Positions 41,641 to 51,600 of a stretch of DNA of 64,000 nucleotides are shown here, piece by piece. The stretch covers positions 124,001 to 188,000 of the forward strand of contig NZ_DASYGY010000009.1 of NCBI RefSeq assembly GCF_035999195.1, given 5' to 3'. The notes beneath the pieces are model-generated. The model was not told where the DNA came from. It saw only the letters and a program-made list of their open reading frames with translations, and ran no database searches. Numbering within the stretch: the first letter of the stretch is position 1; each line of letters starts with the position of its first letter. Source of the DNA: Pseudoxanthomonas sp. Lineage in GTDB: Bacteria > Pseudomonadota > Gammaproteobacteria > Xanthomonadales > Xanthomonadaceae. Made by a program: the position numbers and the translations under genes.

Positions 41641-44361
41641 ATGTACTTCAAGCGCAATCCTTTGGCGGTATCCGTCGGTGCCCTTCTGTGCGCCGGTTTT
41701 TCCACGGTGGCTCTGGCTCAGCAGGCTGAACAGGGCGCCACGAGCGAGTCGGCCAAGACGCTGGACACCGTCCAGGTCACCGGCAGCCATATCAAGCGAC
41801 TGCAGCTGTCCGGTGTTGGTCCGGTCACCGTGGTTGATGCCGAAGCCATCGAGCGCTCCGGTGCCACTTCAGTGGAGACGCTGCTGCAGCGCCTGCCGGC
41901 CTCGGCCGGTTTTGCCGGCAGCCAGTCCAATGCCTACTGGGCCGAGAACGGCTACGGCACTACCCAGGTCAATCTGCGCGGCTTGGGCATTAACCGCACG
42001 CTGGTTCTGCTCAATGGTCGTCGTGTGGTCAATGGTGGCACCGGTGCCAACAGCTCGGTGGACCTGAACATCATCCCGGTAGCGCTGATCGAGCGGATCG
42101 AGGTCCTCAAGGACGGTGCCTCAGCCATCTACGGTGCCGATGCCGTGGCGGGTGTGGTGAACATCATCACCAAGAAGAACTACGACGGTGCCGAGGCGGC
42201 AGTGCGTTATGGACAGACCTTCGAAAGCGATGGCGAAGAAAAGTCGTTCGATTTCGCTTGGGGTATTACGTCAGACCGCGGTTCGTTGATGGCCGGCATC
42301 AACTACTCGGAGACCGGCACGGTCAACATGGCCTCACGCGCACCGTGCGGCTTGGGTGAGGTCGACGGGCAACTCGAATGTGTGGGCAGCTCGGCCACCA
42401 TCGGTGGGCGCGCCTTGCTAGCCGACGGCTCGCGCGTGAACTTCAACCAGGATCCCAATGGTGACGGGGATTTCTATGAACCGTATTCGGCGGCCAAGCA
42501 TAACTACAACGGCAATCCCTATCTCAATGCCGTCAATCCGATCAAGCGTTTGAGCTTCAGCCTGTTCGGCGACAGCACGGTGAATGAAACCACGCGCGTG
42601 TTCACCGAGCTGATGTTCACCAACCGCCAGTCCGATCAGCTGGCCACGCCCGGCAGCCTGGGTGTCTATCGCCCGATCAACATCGCGGCCAGCCACCCGA
42701 CCAACCCGACCGGCCAAGACCTGCTGCTGCAGCGCCGCCGCCTGGAAGAGGCCGGCCCGCGCGAGTTCTTCCAAGAAACCAATACCTTCCGCGTGGTCGC
42801 GGGCATTGAAGGCCAGTTGGGCATGAACTGGGACTGGTCGGCCGCGCTGAACTGGGGCCGCAACACCGGTGTGGATGGCTCGACCAATGTGGCGAACCTG
42901 GACCGGGTGGATGACACGCTCAACACCGCGCTGTGCAGCAACACGCCCGGCGCGGCGATCCCTTGCGGTGACTATCTCGGCTACGGCGACCTGACCCCCG
43001 AGGTGCTCAACTACATCCTGTTCAGGACGCGCGACAACGGCGGCAACGACCAGAAAAGCTTCACCGCCAACATCAGCGGCCAGCTATTCGAGATGCCGGC
43101 CGGTTGGGTGGGCTTTGCCTCCGGCATTGAGGTTCGCAAGGAGCGTGGTTGGCGCGATCCCGATCCGCTGACGGTACTGGGCATTGCCAACACGAACCAA
43201 CAGGATCCGATCGCCGGTGAGTACACGGCCAAGGAAGCCTTCGCCGAGTTTGCCGTGCCGCTGTTGCAGGACAGCGTGATCGCCGAGAGCCTGACGCTCA
43301 ATGCCGCGGTGCGTTACTCCGACTACGATCTGTTCGGCGAAGACGTGAACTACAAGGTGGGGCTGGATTGGCAGATCGTGCCGTCCTTGAAGGTGCGCGC
43401 CAACTACGCCACGGCTTTCCGCATCCCTAACATTCCCGAACTGTTTGGTGGCGTGGCCGAGGGCAACCTGACCACGACCGATCCCTGTAGCGGCTGGAGC
43501 AGCTTGCCGGCTGATTCGGTAGTGCGTCAGAACTGCCAGGCGTACGGCGTACCGACAGGCTACGTGCAGCCGGGCAACACGATCCTGACCACCTCCGGCG
43601 GCAATCCTGACCTGGAGCCGGAAGATGCCAAGTCCTTGACCGTGGGCGCGGTCTGGACCCCGAGCTTCCTGCCAGGGCTGACGCTGACGGTGGACTACTT
43701 CAACATCAAGATCGACAACGCGATCCAGCGTATCGATGGCTCAACCAAGCTGTCGATCTGCTACAACACCCCGGGCTTGGCGCATCCGTTCTGCGGCAAT
43801 GACAACTTCACCCGCAATCCGATCACCGGTGAAGTGGACTTCCTGTCGTCCCAGCCGGTCAATGCGGCCAACGAGCGTGTTCGCGGCATCGATCTGGGAG
43901 GCCTGTATGAGTTCGCAGTCGCAGGCTTCGACTCCACTCTGAGCGTGGATGTGTCCTACCTGGATCAGTACGACGTGCGGCCGTTCCCAGGGGCGGATGT
44001 GATCGAGTACGCCGGCAAGATCACCGGTGGCCGTGGCAGCTTTACTCACTGGCGCGCCTTGACCTCGCTGACGATGGAACGCGAAGCCTGGTCCGGTTCT
44101 TACAGCTTGCAGTACATCGGCAAGGCGGATGACATCAACGCCAGCCCAGGCGACATTGGCGATCATGCCCCCAGCGTGACCTACCACAATGTCCAGCTCA
44201 AGTACGCACCGAACAAGACCTTCGATGTGTCCTTCGGCATCGACAACCTGTACGACAAGAAAGCCCCGTTCATCCAGAGCTACACCGACGCCAATACCGA
44301 CACGATGACGTATGACCTGCTGGGTCGTCGTTGGTATGCACGCGTGGGTTACCACTGGTAA
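41641..44361 (+). CDS. TonB-dependent outer-membrane receptor
   Basis: This 906-residue protein starts at an ATG after a GGGGGAGAGAG site. A signal peptide (SVGALLCAGFSTVALAQ) is followed by a plug domain (TLDTVQVTGSHIKRLQLSG; QVNLRGLGINRTLVLLNGRR; VEVLKDGASAIYGADAVAG-like text) and a beta-barrel ending in GYHW. It lacks an STN domain, so it is a plain transporter, unlike its close paralogue at 48658. The substrate is unknown. The operon partners (CopL-like, PepSY reductases) suggest a chelated metal. A strong hairpin follows the gene. Confidence 0.88.
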   Translation: MYFKRNPLAVSVGALLCAGFSTVALAQQAEQGATSESAKTLDTVQVTGSHIKRLQLSGVGPVTVVDAEAIERSGATSVETLLQRLPASAGFAGSQSNAYWAENGYGTTQVNLRGLGINRTLVLLNGRRVVNGGTGANSSVDLNIIPVALIERIEVLKDGASAIYGADAVAGVVNIITKKNYDGAEAAVRYGQTFESDGEEKSFDFAWGITSDRGSLMAGINYSETGTVNMASRAPCGLGEVDGQLECVGSSATIGGRALLADGSRVNFNQDPNGDGDFYEPYSAAKHNYNGNPYLNAVNPIKRLSFSLFGDSTVNETTRVFTELMFTNRQSDQLATPGSLGVYRPINIAASHPTNPTGQDLLLQRRRLEEAGPREFFQETNTFRVVAGIEGQLGMNWDWSAALNWGRNTGVDGSTNVANLDRVDDTLNTALCSNTPGAAIPCGDYLGYGDLTPEVLNYILFRTRDNGGNDQKSFTANISGQLFEMPAGWVGFASGIEVRKERGWRDPDPLTVLGIANTNQQDPIAGEYTAKEAFAEFAVPLLQDSVIAESLTLNAAVRYSDYDLFGEDVNYKVGLDWQIVPSLKVRANYATAFRIPNIPELFGGVAEGNLTTTDPCSGWSSLPADSVVRQNCQAYGVPTGYVQPGNTILTTSGGNPDLEPEDAKSLTVGAVWTPSFLPGLTLTVDYFNIKIDNAIQRIDGSTKLSICYNTPGLAHPFCGNDNFTRNPITGEVDFLSSQPVNAANERVRGIDLGGLYEFAVAGFDSTLSVDVSYLDQYDVRPFPGADVIEYAGKITGGRGSFTHWRALTSLTMEREAWSGSYSLQYIGKADDINASPGDIGDHAPSVTYHNVQLKYAPNKTFDVSFGIDNLYDKKAPFIQSYTDANTDTMTYDLLGRRWYARVGYHW

Positions 44362-44372
44362 GGCCTGCTTGG

Positions 44373-44401
44373 CCTGCTCCCGTCCTGGTGACGGGAGCAG
44401 G
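44373..44401 (+). terminator. Hairpin between receptor and PepSY genes
   Basis: CCTGCTCCCGTC and GACGGGAGCAGG form a perfect 12-bp stem with loop CTGGT. There is no T-tract. It could be a partial terminator or a 3'-stabilising element that keeps receptor mRNA above that of the reductase genes. Confidence 0.6.
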
Positions 44402-44429
44402 CGTTGTCCTCTTGTCGAACGAGATCACT

Positions 44430-45119
44430 ATGAAATCGGCTTTCTGGGCACGCAAGGCCCACAAATGGATTGGCCTGATCATCGGCGTGCAAGCGCTGCT
44501 TTGGATGATCAGTGGCGTGTACATGACGGTCATCTCCTTGGACATCATCCACGGCGATCACCTGGCCCATGCCCATCAGCAGCCGCTGGTGGCACCCACC
44601 CACTTGTCCGGTGAGGAACTGCAGCGGCGCTATCCGGGCATGACGCAGGTCAAGCTCAAGCGGCTGCTTGAGCGGGATGTCTACGAGATTCACGCCCGCG
44701 ATCAGGTGTACCTGCTGGACGCCACGACGGGGGAGGTGCTCTCCCCAGGTGATCAGCAGATGGCGATCGCCTTGGCAAAAGACGTCTATCAGGGCCAGGC
44801 ACCCGTAGCTCGGGTCGAGTGGGTTACCCAGGCGCCGCAAGAAGTGGCCACCCGCCCGGTTCCCATGTGGGCGGTGCACTACGCCGATGCCGGTGAAACC
44901 ACCCTGTATTTCTCGCCCTACAGCGGCGAGTTACTGGCGCGGCGGCACAGCCTGTGGCGCTGGTTTGATTTCCTGTGGATGTTCCACATCATGGACTACG
45001 AGGCCCGTTCGGACGTCAACAACACCTTGTTGCGCGTGGCCTCGGCGGTTGGCTTGGTGTTCGTACTCAGCGGTGCCTGGTTGCTGTTCTACAGCTTTCG
45101 CAGGAGGGCCGCAGCATGA
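44430..45119 (+). CDS. PepSY-associated membrane protein
   Basis: This 229-residue protein has an N-terminal membrane helix with a conserved HKW motif (ARKAHKWIGLIIGVQALLWM), a central PepSY-like periplasmic domain (MTQVKLKRLLERDVYEIHA; LLDATTGEVLSP; TLYFSPYSGELLARR) and a C-terminal helix (VASAVGLVFVLSGAWLLFYS). Histidines in HKW and FHIMDYEA (about 183-190) could hold haem, as in PepSY_TM ferric-chelate reductases. It overlaps the next gene (ATGA). Likely role: electron transfer or metal-chelate reduction at the inner membrane. Confidence 0.8.
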   Translation: MKSAFWARKAHKWIGLIIGVQALLWMISGVYMTVISLDIIHGDHLAHAHQQPLVAPTHLSGEELQRRYPGMTQVKLKRLLERDVYEIHARDQVYLLDATTGEVLSPGDQQMAIALAKDVYQGQAPVARVEWVTQAPQEVATRPVPMWAVHYADAGETTLYFSPYSGELLARRHSLWRWFDFLWMFHIMDYEARSDVNNTLLRVASAVGLVFVLSGAWLLFYSFRRRAAA

Positions 45120-46942
45120 CGCCCTGGATGAGAACGCTGCACAAATGGGTCGGCTTGATCATCGGCCTGCAGTTGCTGCTTTGGATGGCCAGCGGCGTGA
45201 TGATGAGCTGGCTGGACCACGATCAGGTGCAGGGCCATGAGTTCCAAGCTCACGAGCATGCGGCCCATGAGTGGCCTGCCAACGCCCGCTCGCCGGCCAG
45301 TTTCCTGGGTGGAAACAAGAAGATCAGTCGCGTCAGTTCGGGCTGGTTGCTGGATACCCCGGTCTATCAGTTGGCCGATACCCAGGGCATTACCTTGGCC
45401 AACGCCGTGTCCGGTCAACACATTGCCTTGGACGCGGCCTGGGCCACACGCCTGGCGCAAGCCTCCTATACCGGCCCTGGCACGTTGAAAGCGCCGCGCC
45501 TGTTGGAGTGGAGTGGTGAGGTACGCGATCACGAAGGCCGACTGTGGCGCGTGGATACCGACGATGGCCAGGACACTACGGTGTACCTGTCTGCCCAGAC
45601 GGGCGAGGTGCTTTACCACCGCAACAAGACCTGGCGCCTGTTCGATGTGTTCTGGATGCTGCACATCATGGATTACACCGGGCGCAAGAACTTCAACAAC
45701 CCGCTGGTGGTCACCGCTGCAATCGGCGGTCTGTGGTTGGCGCTGACCGGCATCTGGCTGCTGTTTGCCAGCTTCCATTGGAGCGAGTTCGTGCCGCGCC
45801 GCTGGCGTCCGGCACGCGAGTTGTCGGTATTCGGTCCGGATGGGACACGGCTGCGCACCGTACGAGCGTCGGCAGGCGACAACGTCTACGTCTCGCTGGC
45901 ACGCGAGGGCGTGCAACTGCCTTCCAACTGTGGAGGAGGGCAGAGCTGTGGTCTGTGCGAGGTGCGCTTCCGCGGCGTGGCGCCCAAAGCTACCGCGGCC
46001 GATCGCGCCCACTTGGGTGCCAGCAAGGTCAAGATGGGCTATCGCCTGGCCTGCAACTTGGCCGTGACGGAAGATACCGATGTCGAGGTGGCTGGCGGGG
46101 CCAGCCTGTGGACCGAGTATGGCGCCACCGTGGAACAGGTCACGGCGGTGACGCCTTTCCTGCGCGAGATCGTGCTCAAGCCCGACGAGGCCCCCGGTCC
46201 TGAATATCAACCTGGCGCTTATTTGCAGGTGCATGTGCCCAACTACGAGGTACCGGTGAACAAGCTCGTGCGGCCCGAGCACCACCATCAGGAGTGGGCG
46301 GGCGTGGACCTGCCCGAGAAGTTGGTCAACCGCGAACCGGTCCGTCGGGCGTATTCGCTCGCTTTGCCTGTCGATCAGGCACAGGGGCGACTGACCTTGC
46401 TGGCCCGCTTCAGTCCTGGACGATCGGACAAGAAACGCCATCCTCCTGGCAGGGGCTCGACCTACCTGTATACGCTCTCGCCCGGGGATCGGGTCTGCTT
46501 CAGCGGCCCCTTCGGCGACTTTGCGCTCAAGCCTCACGGACGGGAGAAAGTCTTCATCGGCGGCGGCGCGGGCATGGCCCCGCTGCGCGCGATGATTCGG
46601 ACGCTGTTGGCGGGGCAGGGCGGTGAGCGGATCCACTTCTGGTATGGGGCGCGCAGTCTCAAGGAAGCGCCCTACATCGAGGAGATGGAGGGCCTGGCCC
46701 AGCAGCACGACAACTTCAGCTGGCACCTGGTGCTGTCGGATGAAGCGCAGAACGACGATGCGCTATTGCGGGGCCTGGTGCATGAGGTAGCGCATGACCG
46801 CCTGCTCAAGGCTCATCAGGCTTTGGCCGATTGCGAGTTCTATCTGTGCGGACCGCCAGCCATGCTTAAGGCCACACGCGAGCTGCTGACTCGGCTGGGT
46901 GTACCCGACAGCCAGGTAGCCTTCGACGACTTCAAGATCTGA
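45116..46942 (+). CDS. PepSY membrane domain fused to NqrF-like ferredoxin-flavin reductase
   Basis: This 608-residue protein has residues 1-225 homologous to the preceding PepSY protein (TLHKWVGLIIGLQLLLWMAS; HIMDYTGRKNFNNPLV). A plant-type 2Fe-2S ferredoxin domain follows with cysteines C272, C278, C281 and C313 (NCGGGQSCGLCEVRF; RLACNLAV). Next comes an FAD/NAD(P) reductase module: RAYSLALPVD (FAD) and VFIGGGAGMAPLRAMI (NAD site), ending FYLCGPPAMLKATRELL. The soluble part is like NqrF. The layout suggests electrons from cytoplasmic NADH pass through FAD and Fe-S to haem in the membrane part and reduce a periplasmic substrate, perhaps a metal chelate. AGGAGG precedes the ATG. Confidence 0.85.
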   Translation: MTPWMRTLHKWVGLIIGLQLLLWMASGVMMSWLDHDQVQGHEFQAHEHAAHEWPANARSPASFLGGNKKISRVSSGWLLDTPVYQLADTQGITLANAVSGQHIALDAAWATRLAQASYTGPGTLKAPRLLEWSGEVRDHEGRLWRVDTDDGQDTTVYLSAQTGEVLYHRNKTWRLFDVFWMLHIMDYTGRKNFNNPLVVTAAIGGLWLALTGIWLLFASFHWSEFVPRRWRPARELSVFGPDGTRLRTVRASAGDNVYVSLAREGVQLPSNCGGGQSCGLCEVRFRGVAPKATAADRAHLGASKVKMGYRLACNLAVTEDTDVEVAGGASLWTEYGATVEQVTAVTPFLREIVLKPDEAPGPEYQPGAYLQVHVPNYEVPVNKLVRPEHHHQEWAGVDLPEKLVNREPVRRAYSLALPVDQAQGRLTLLARFSPGRSDKKRHPPGRGSTYLYTLSPGDRVCFSGPFGDFALKPHGREKVFIGGGAGMAPLRAMIRTLLAGQGGERIHFWYGARSLKEAPYIEEMEGLAQQHDNFSWHLVLSDEAQNDDALLRGLVHEVAHDRLLKAHQALADCEFYLCGPPAMLKATRELLTRLGVPDSQVAFDDFKI

Positions 46943-46948
46943 GGCAGT

Positions 46949-46973
46949 CCCGCCGGCCGAACGTGCCGGCGGG
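46949..46973 (+). terminator. Hairpin after the PepSY-reductase gene
   Basis: CCCGCCGGC and GCCGGCGGG form a 9-bp stem with a 7-base loop, 7 bp after the stop codon. There is no T-tract. It separates the reductase operon from the sigma factor gene. Confidence 0.55.
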
Positions 46974-47024
46974 GTGAGGCGTACCGGATTTTTCCCATGC
47001 ACTCGTCCCAGTGAGTGGACGTGC

Positions 47025-47621
47025 TTGAGCCTGCCTGATGAATCAGCGAGTACCCCGGTGACCACGGCGCTGGATGAGTGGTTCATATCCCATGTCCTGC
47101 CCCTGGAAGGCTTGATCCATGCCTTCCTGCGCCGGCATGGACATGAGGACAGCGAGATTCCTGATCTTAGGCAGGAGGCTTACGCACGCATCTACGAAGC
47201 CGCGCGACGGGGCTTGCCCGCGCAGACCAAGCCCTTTGTCATGACCACCGTACGCAACCTGCTCATCGATCGCATTCGCCGCTCTCGCATTGTGTCCATT
47301 GAAGCGATGGCCGATGTGGAGCAGGCGGTCATGCAAAGCGATGAGGTCACGCCGGAGCGACACTTAGGCGCCCGTGATGAACTGCGCCGCTTGCAGCAAG
47401 GCTTGCAGAAACTGCCCCACAAATGTCGACAGATCGTGGAGCTTCGCAAGATCTACGGTCTATCCCAGCGCGAAGTGGCCGGACGATTGGGGATCGCCGA
47501 AGATACGGTGGAGCGTCAGACCCTGTTGGGTATGCGTGCCTTGGCCGACTTCATGCTCGGCGGTACCGGCAAGATCCAGCGTCCGTCACGGCGCTTCAAC
47601 AAGGAACGTTCGCAGCCATGA
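47025..47621 (+). CDS. FecI-like ECF sigma factor
   Basis: This protein of about 198 residues has sigma-70 region 2 (EIPDLRQEAYARIYEAARRG; VMTTVRNLLIDRIRRSRIVS) and region 4 (LQKLPHKCRQIVELRKIYGL; REVAGRLGIAEDTVERQ). With FecR downstream and an STN-type TonB receptor next, it forms a cell-surface signalling set. The start is uncertain: TTG at 47025 is used; GTGs at 47058 and 46974 are alternatives, but 46974 abuts a hairpin. The stop overlaps the fecR ATG. Confidence 0.85.
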   Translation: MSLPDESASTPVTTALDEWFISHVLPLEGLIHAFLRRHGHEDSEIPDLRQEAYARIYEAARRGLPAQTKPFVMTTVRNLLIDRIRRSRIVSIEAMADVEQAVMQSDEVTPERHLGARDELRRLQQGLQKLPHKCRQIVELRKIYGLSQREVAGRLGIAEDTVERQTLLGMRALADFMLGGTGKIQRPSRRFNKERSQP

Positions 47622-48559
47622 GCCCACACAAGGACATCGAACAGGTCGCGGCGCAATGGATCAACCGGGCCGAGTCCCCGCAATGGACTGCCCAAGACCA
47701 GATGCAGCTGCAAGCCTGGCTGGAACAGGACACCGCCCATCGTGTGGCCTGGCTTCGTCTGAAGTCGGTGTGGACGCGTGCGGACCGGTTGGCGGCCGTG
47801 CGCGGCGTGCAGCTGCCGCGCACACGTCATTGGCGTGCACCGACGCGCTGGGCCATTGCCGCCAGTGTTGCCATGCTGGCGGTGCTGTTCACCCTCACGG
47901 AGTGGGGCCCTGGCACGCGCTACAGCACCGAGGTTGGCGGCCGGGAAGTGATCGCCCTCTCGGACGGTTCCCGCCTGGAGCTCAACACGCACACGCAGGT
48001 GCGGGCGCAGGTGGACCCCTCGCTGCGCCATGTATGGTTGGACAAGGGCGAGGCATTTTTTGATGTAAAGCCCGATCCGGCGCACCCGTTCGTCATCCAT
48101 GCCGGTGACTATCGTGTCGTGGTGCTGGGAACGAAGTTCTCCGTCAGGCAGGAACGCGAGCGCCTGGAAGTGGCGGTGCTGGAAGGCAAGGTGCGCGTTG
48201 AGCCGCTAGTGGCCAAACCCGGCCGGCCGCCGGTGATCGTGCAGGGCGGGGGACTGCTATACAGCAAGCCGGCGGGAACGCTGGTGGCGGTAAACGCTCA
48301 GGACAAGGTGCGCCGGTCCTTGAGCTGGCGCCATGGAACCCTGGAGTTCGATCAAACCACGCTGGCGGATGTGGCGGCCCAGTTCAATCGCTACAACGAT
48401 AAGCAGTTGGTACTGATGGATCCGGAAACGGCCCACATGCGTGTGGGCGGCAGTTTCGATGCCACAGGTGTGGATGCCTTCGCACGTCTGTTGGCCACCG
48501 GCTTCAACCTGCGCGTGGAGACGCAGGGTGATCAGATTCGCGTGTCCCAACCGCACTGA
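47618..48559 (+). CDS. FecR-like anti-sigma/sensor protein
   Basis: This 313-residue protein has an N-terminal cytoplasmic part (IEQVAAQWINRAESPQWTAQ; WLEQDTAHRVAWLRLKSVW), a single membrane helix (RWAIAASVAMLAVLFTLTEW, about residues 80-99) and the periplasmic FecR domain (LSDGSRLELNTHTQVRAQVD; VWLDKGEAFFDVKPDPAHPF). It relays a signal from the STN-type receptor to the ECF sigma factor. Translation is coupled to the sigma factor gene (ATGA). The domain order is complete. Confidence 0.9.
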   Translation: MSPHKDIEQVAAQWINRAESPQWTAQDQMQLQAWLEQDTAHRVAWLRLKSVWTRADRLAAVRGVQLPRTRHWRAPTRWAIAASVAMLAVLFTLTEWGPGTRYSTEVGGREVIALSDGSRLELNTHTQVRAQVDPSLRHVWLDKGEAFFDVKPDPAHPFVIHAGDYRVVVLGTKFSVRQERERLEVAVLEGKVRVEPLVAKPGRPPVIVQGGGLLYSKPAGTLVAVNAQDKVRRSLSWRHGTLEFDQTTLADVAAQFNRYNDKQLVLMDPETAHMRVGGSFDATGVDAFARLLATGFNLRVETQGDQIRVSQPH

Positions 48560-48657
48560 GACGCCACCAGACATCAATCTGAAATATTTCATACCGGAAG
48601 CGTGCCGTCCTCTCGTCACAGATATCAGGCCGATTCGCGCCGACCTGGGGAAAATGC

Positions 48658-51600
48658 ATGGCACGTACGAAAGTGGCGAGGACAGCGTTGGCTGTCATGT
48701 GTGGTCTGGTCATCGCGGCCTCCGCCGCTGCACAAACGAGCAGTTTTGATATTCCCGAAGGGGATCTGAAAGTCGCGCTGGAAGCCTATGCCCGGCAATC
48801 GGGCGTTCGCCTGGTCTACTTGAGCGAAGACGTTCGTGATCGACGCACCGCAGGCGCGCGTGGGGACATGTCCCAGGATGCAGCGCTGAACCGCCTGCTC
48901 GCCGGAACCGGACTGACGGTCAAGCGCGATCAAAGCGGCGCGCTGGCAATCGTGCGAGAAGGTGCCAACACGCCGACGCCTACGCGCAACGCACCGACCT
49001 CCGGTGTAGGGCAAGCCGGTCCCGATGCCTCGTACAGCGCCTCCCTCTCCGGCGGCGCCGACGCCTCAACGCCGTCGGCCGCTTCACCCACCACCTTTGA
49101 TGCGGTCCAGGTGACCGGCAGTCACATCAAACGCGCCCAGATGTCCGGAGTGGGCCCCACCACGGTCATTGATGCCGAGACCATCCAGAGCTCCGGTGCC
49201 GTCTCGGTCGAGACACTGCTGCAGCGCTTGCCTGCATCGGCCGGTGCAGCCGGCTCGCAATCCAACAACTTCTGGACGGGTAACGGTAACGGCACCACCC
49301 AGATCAACCTGCGTGGCTTGGGCGTCAACCGCACCTTGGTACTGCTCAACGGCCGACGCGTGGTCAACGGTGGTACCGGCGCCAACAATTCGGTGGATCT
49401 GAACGTGGTGCCCTTGGCCCTGGTTGATCGCATCGAGATCCTGAAGGACGGCGCATCGGCGATCTACGGCGCCGATGCCGTGGCCGGTGTGGTGAACATC
49501 ATCACGCGCAAGGAAATGGATGGCATGGAGCTATCCACCCGCTATGGTCAGACTTTCCAGGGCGATGGCGAGATCGGCTCCTTCAACCTCGCCTTCGGTA
49601 CCACCGGCGAGCGCAGCTCAATGTCGGGTGCCCTGACCTATGCCGAAAGCGGCACCATCACCATGGCTTCGCGGGCACCGTGTCCGTTGGGTGTGGTGGC
49701 CGGCACCCTGCAGTGCGTGGGCAACTCGTCCACCATCGGTGGGCGAGCCCGGCTGGCCGATGGTCGCGTGGTCAACTTCAACCAGGACCCCAACGGGGAT
49801 CCACGCTCCTACGAGCTCTATGATCCGGCCAAGCACAATTACAACTACAACTTGTTGCTCAATGCGGTCAGCCCGATCAAGCGAGTGGGCTTGAGTGGCT
49901 TTGGTCAATTCGACCTGACCGAGAACACCCGTCTGTTCACGGAACTGATGGCGACCAATCGCCAGTCCAATCAGCGCGCTTCGCCCAACACCTTGGGGGT
50001 GTATCGCACCATCCGGATCGCCGCCACCAATCCCACCAATCCCACCGGCCAGAACCTGACCCTGGAACGTCGGCGTCTGGAAGAAGCCGGGGCGCGCATC
50101 ACCGAGCAGGAGGTCGATACGTTCCGTACCGTGCTTGGTTTGGAGGGGCAGTGGGGCGATAACTGGGCGTGGAATATCGCGATGAACTGGGGCCGCAACT
50201 CAGCCACGGACAGCTCGACCAACATCGCCAACCTTGATCGGGTCGAGAACACGCTCAACACCAGCCTGTGCAGCAACACACCAGGGGCGGCGGTTCCGTG
50301 CGGCAACTACCTGGGCTACGGAAACCTGACGCCCGAAGTGCTGGATTACATCCTGTTTACCCAGCGTGGATCCGGTGGCAATAGCCAGCAAGGGGTCAGC
50401 GGTACGATCTCCGGCGCCTTGTTCGATTTGCCTGCCGGTAGCGTTGCGTTCGCCTCGGGCGTGGAGTTTCGCAAGGAACGCGGATGGCTGTACCCAGATC
50501 CGCTGGTAGTCAACGGCAGCGCCAACATCGTGCGTCAGGATCCGATCGAAGGTGAGTACTCGGCCAAGGAAGCCTTTGTCGAGTTTGCCGTCCCGCTGCT
50601 GCAGGACGTCCCGTTGGTGGACTACGCAACCCTGAACCTGGCCGGCCGCTACTCCGACTACGACCTGTTCGGCAGTGACACTAACTACAAGGTAGGGCTG
50701 GATTGGCAGGTGGCCGAACCCCTCAAGATTCGTCTCAACTACGCAACGGCTTTTCGTATCCCCAGTATTCCGGAGTTGTTCGGTGGCATCGGTCAAGGCA
50801 GCCTGACCACGCTGGACCCGTGCAGCAACTGGAGCACGTTGCCGGCCGACTCGGTCATTCGGGCCAACTGCCAAGCCGCGGGCGTGCCGACCAACTTTCG
50901 TCAGTTGGGCAACACCATCCTCACCACGACCGGCGGCAATCCCGACCTCAAGCCTGAAGATGCGCGGACCTTCACGGCAGGCTTTGTGTGGACCCCAGGC
51001 TTTGCGCCGGGGCTGACGCTCACGGCCGACTACTACCGTATCCGCATCGAGAATGCGATCCGTAGCATTGAAGGTTCGGTCAAGTTGCGTGCGTGCTACA
51101 CCACACCGAACTTGGCCCATCCGTTCTGCTCACCGGCCAACTTCACCCGTGATCCGATCACCGGTGAGGTCAACTACCTCTCGTCCCAGCAGGTCAATGC
51201 GGCCAGCGAGGAATCCGAAGGTGTTGATATCGGTGTGCTGTATCAATTCGATGTGGCCGGCTGGCAGGCCAGCGCGAGTCTGGACGCCTCGTATCTGGAG
51301 CGTTACGACGTCACTCCCTTCGCCGGTGCCACCACCATTGAGTACGCCGGCAAGATCACCAGCGGCTTGGGTAGCTACACCCAGTGGCGTGGCTTGGGCT
51401 CACTGCGCATGGGCAAGAACCGTTGGACTGGCGTCTATTCGGCGCAGTACATCGGCAGCGCGGACGACATCATCGCCGTGCCCGGCACGATCGGCTCGCA
51501 TGTGTCCAGCGTGGTGTACCACAACCTGCAATTGAGCTACGGCATCAAAAAGAAATGGGACATCTCGGCCGGCGTTGAAAACGTGCTCGATAAGAAGGCG

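Noticed and set aside
47618..47621. Long upstream extension of the fecR frame back to 47423
   Set aside because: That stretch is inside the sigma factor gene in another frame. The ATG at 47618, overlapping the sigma factor stop, is the natural start.
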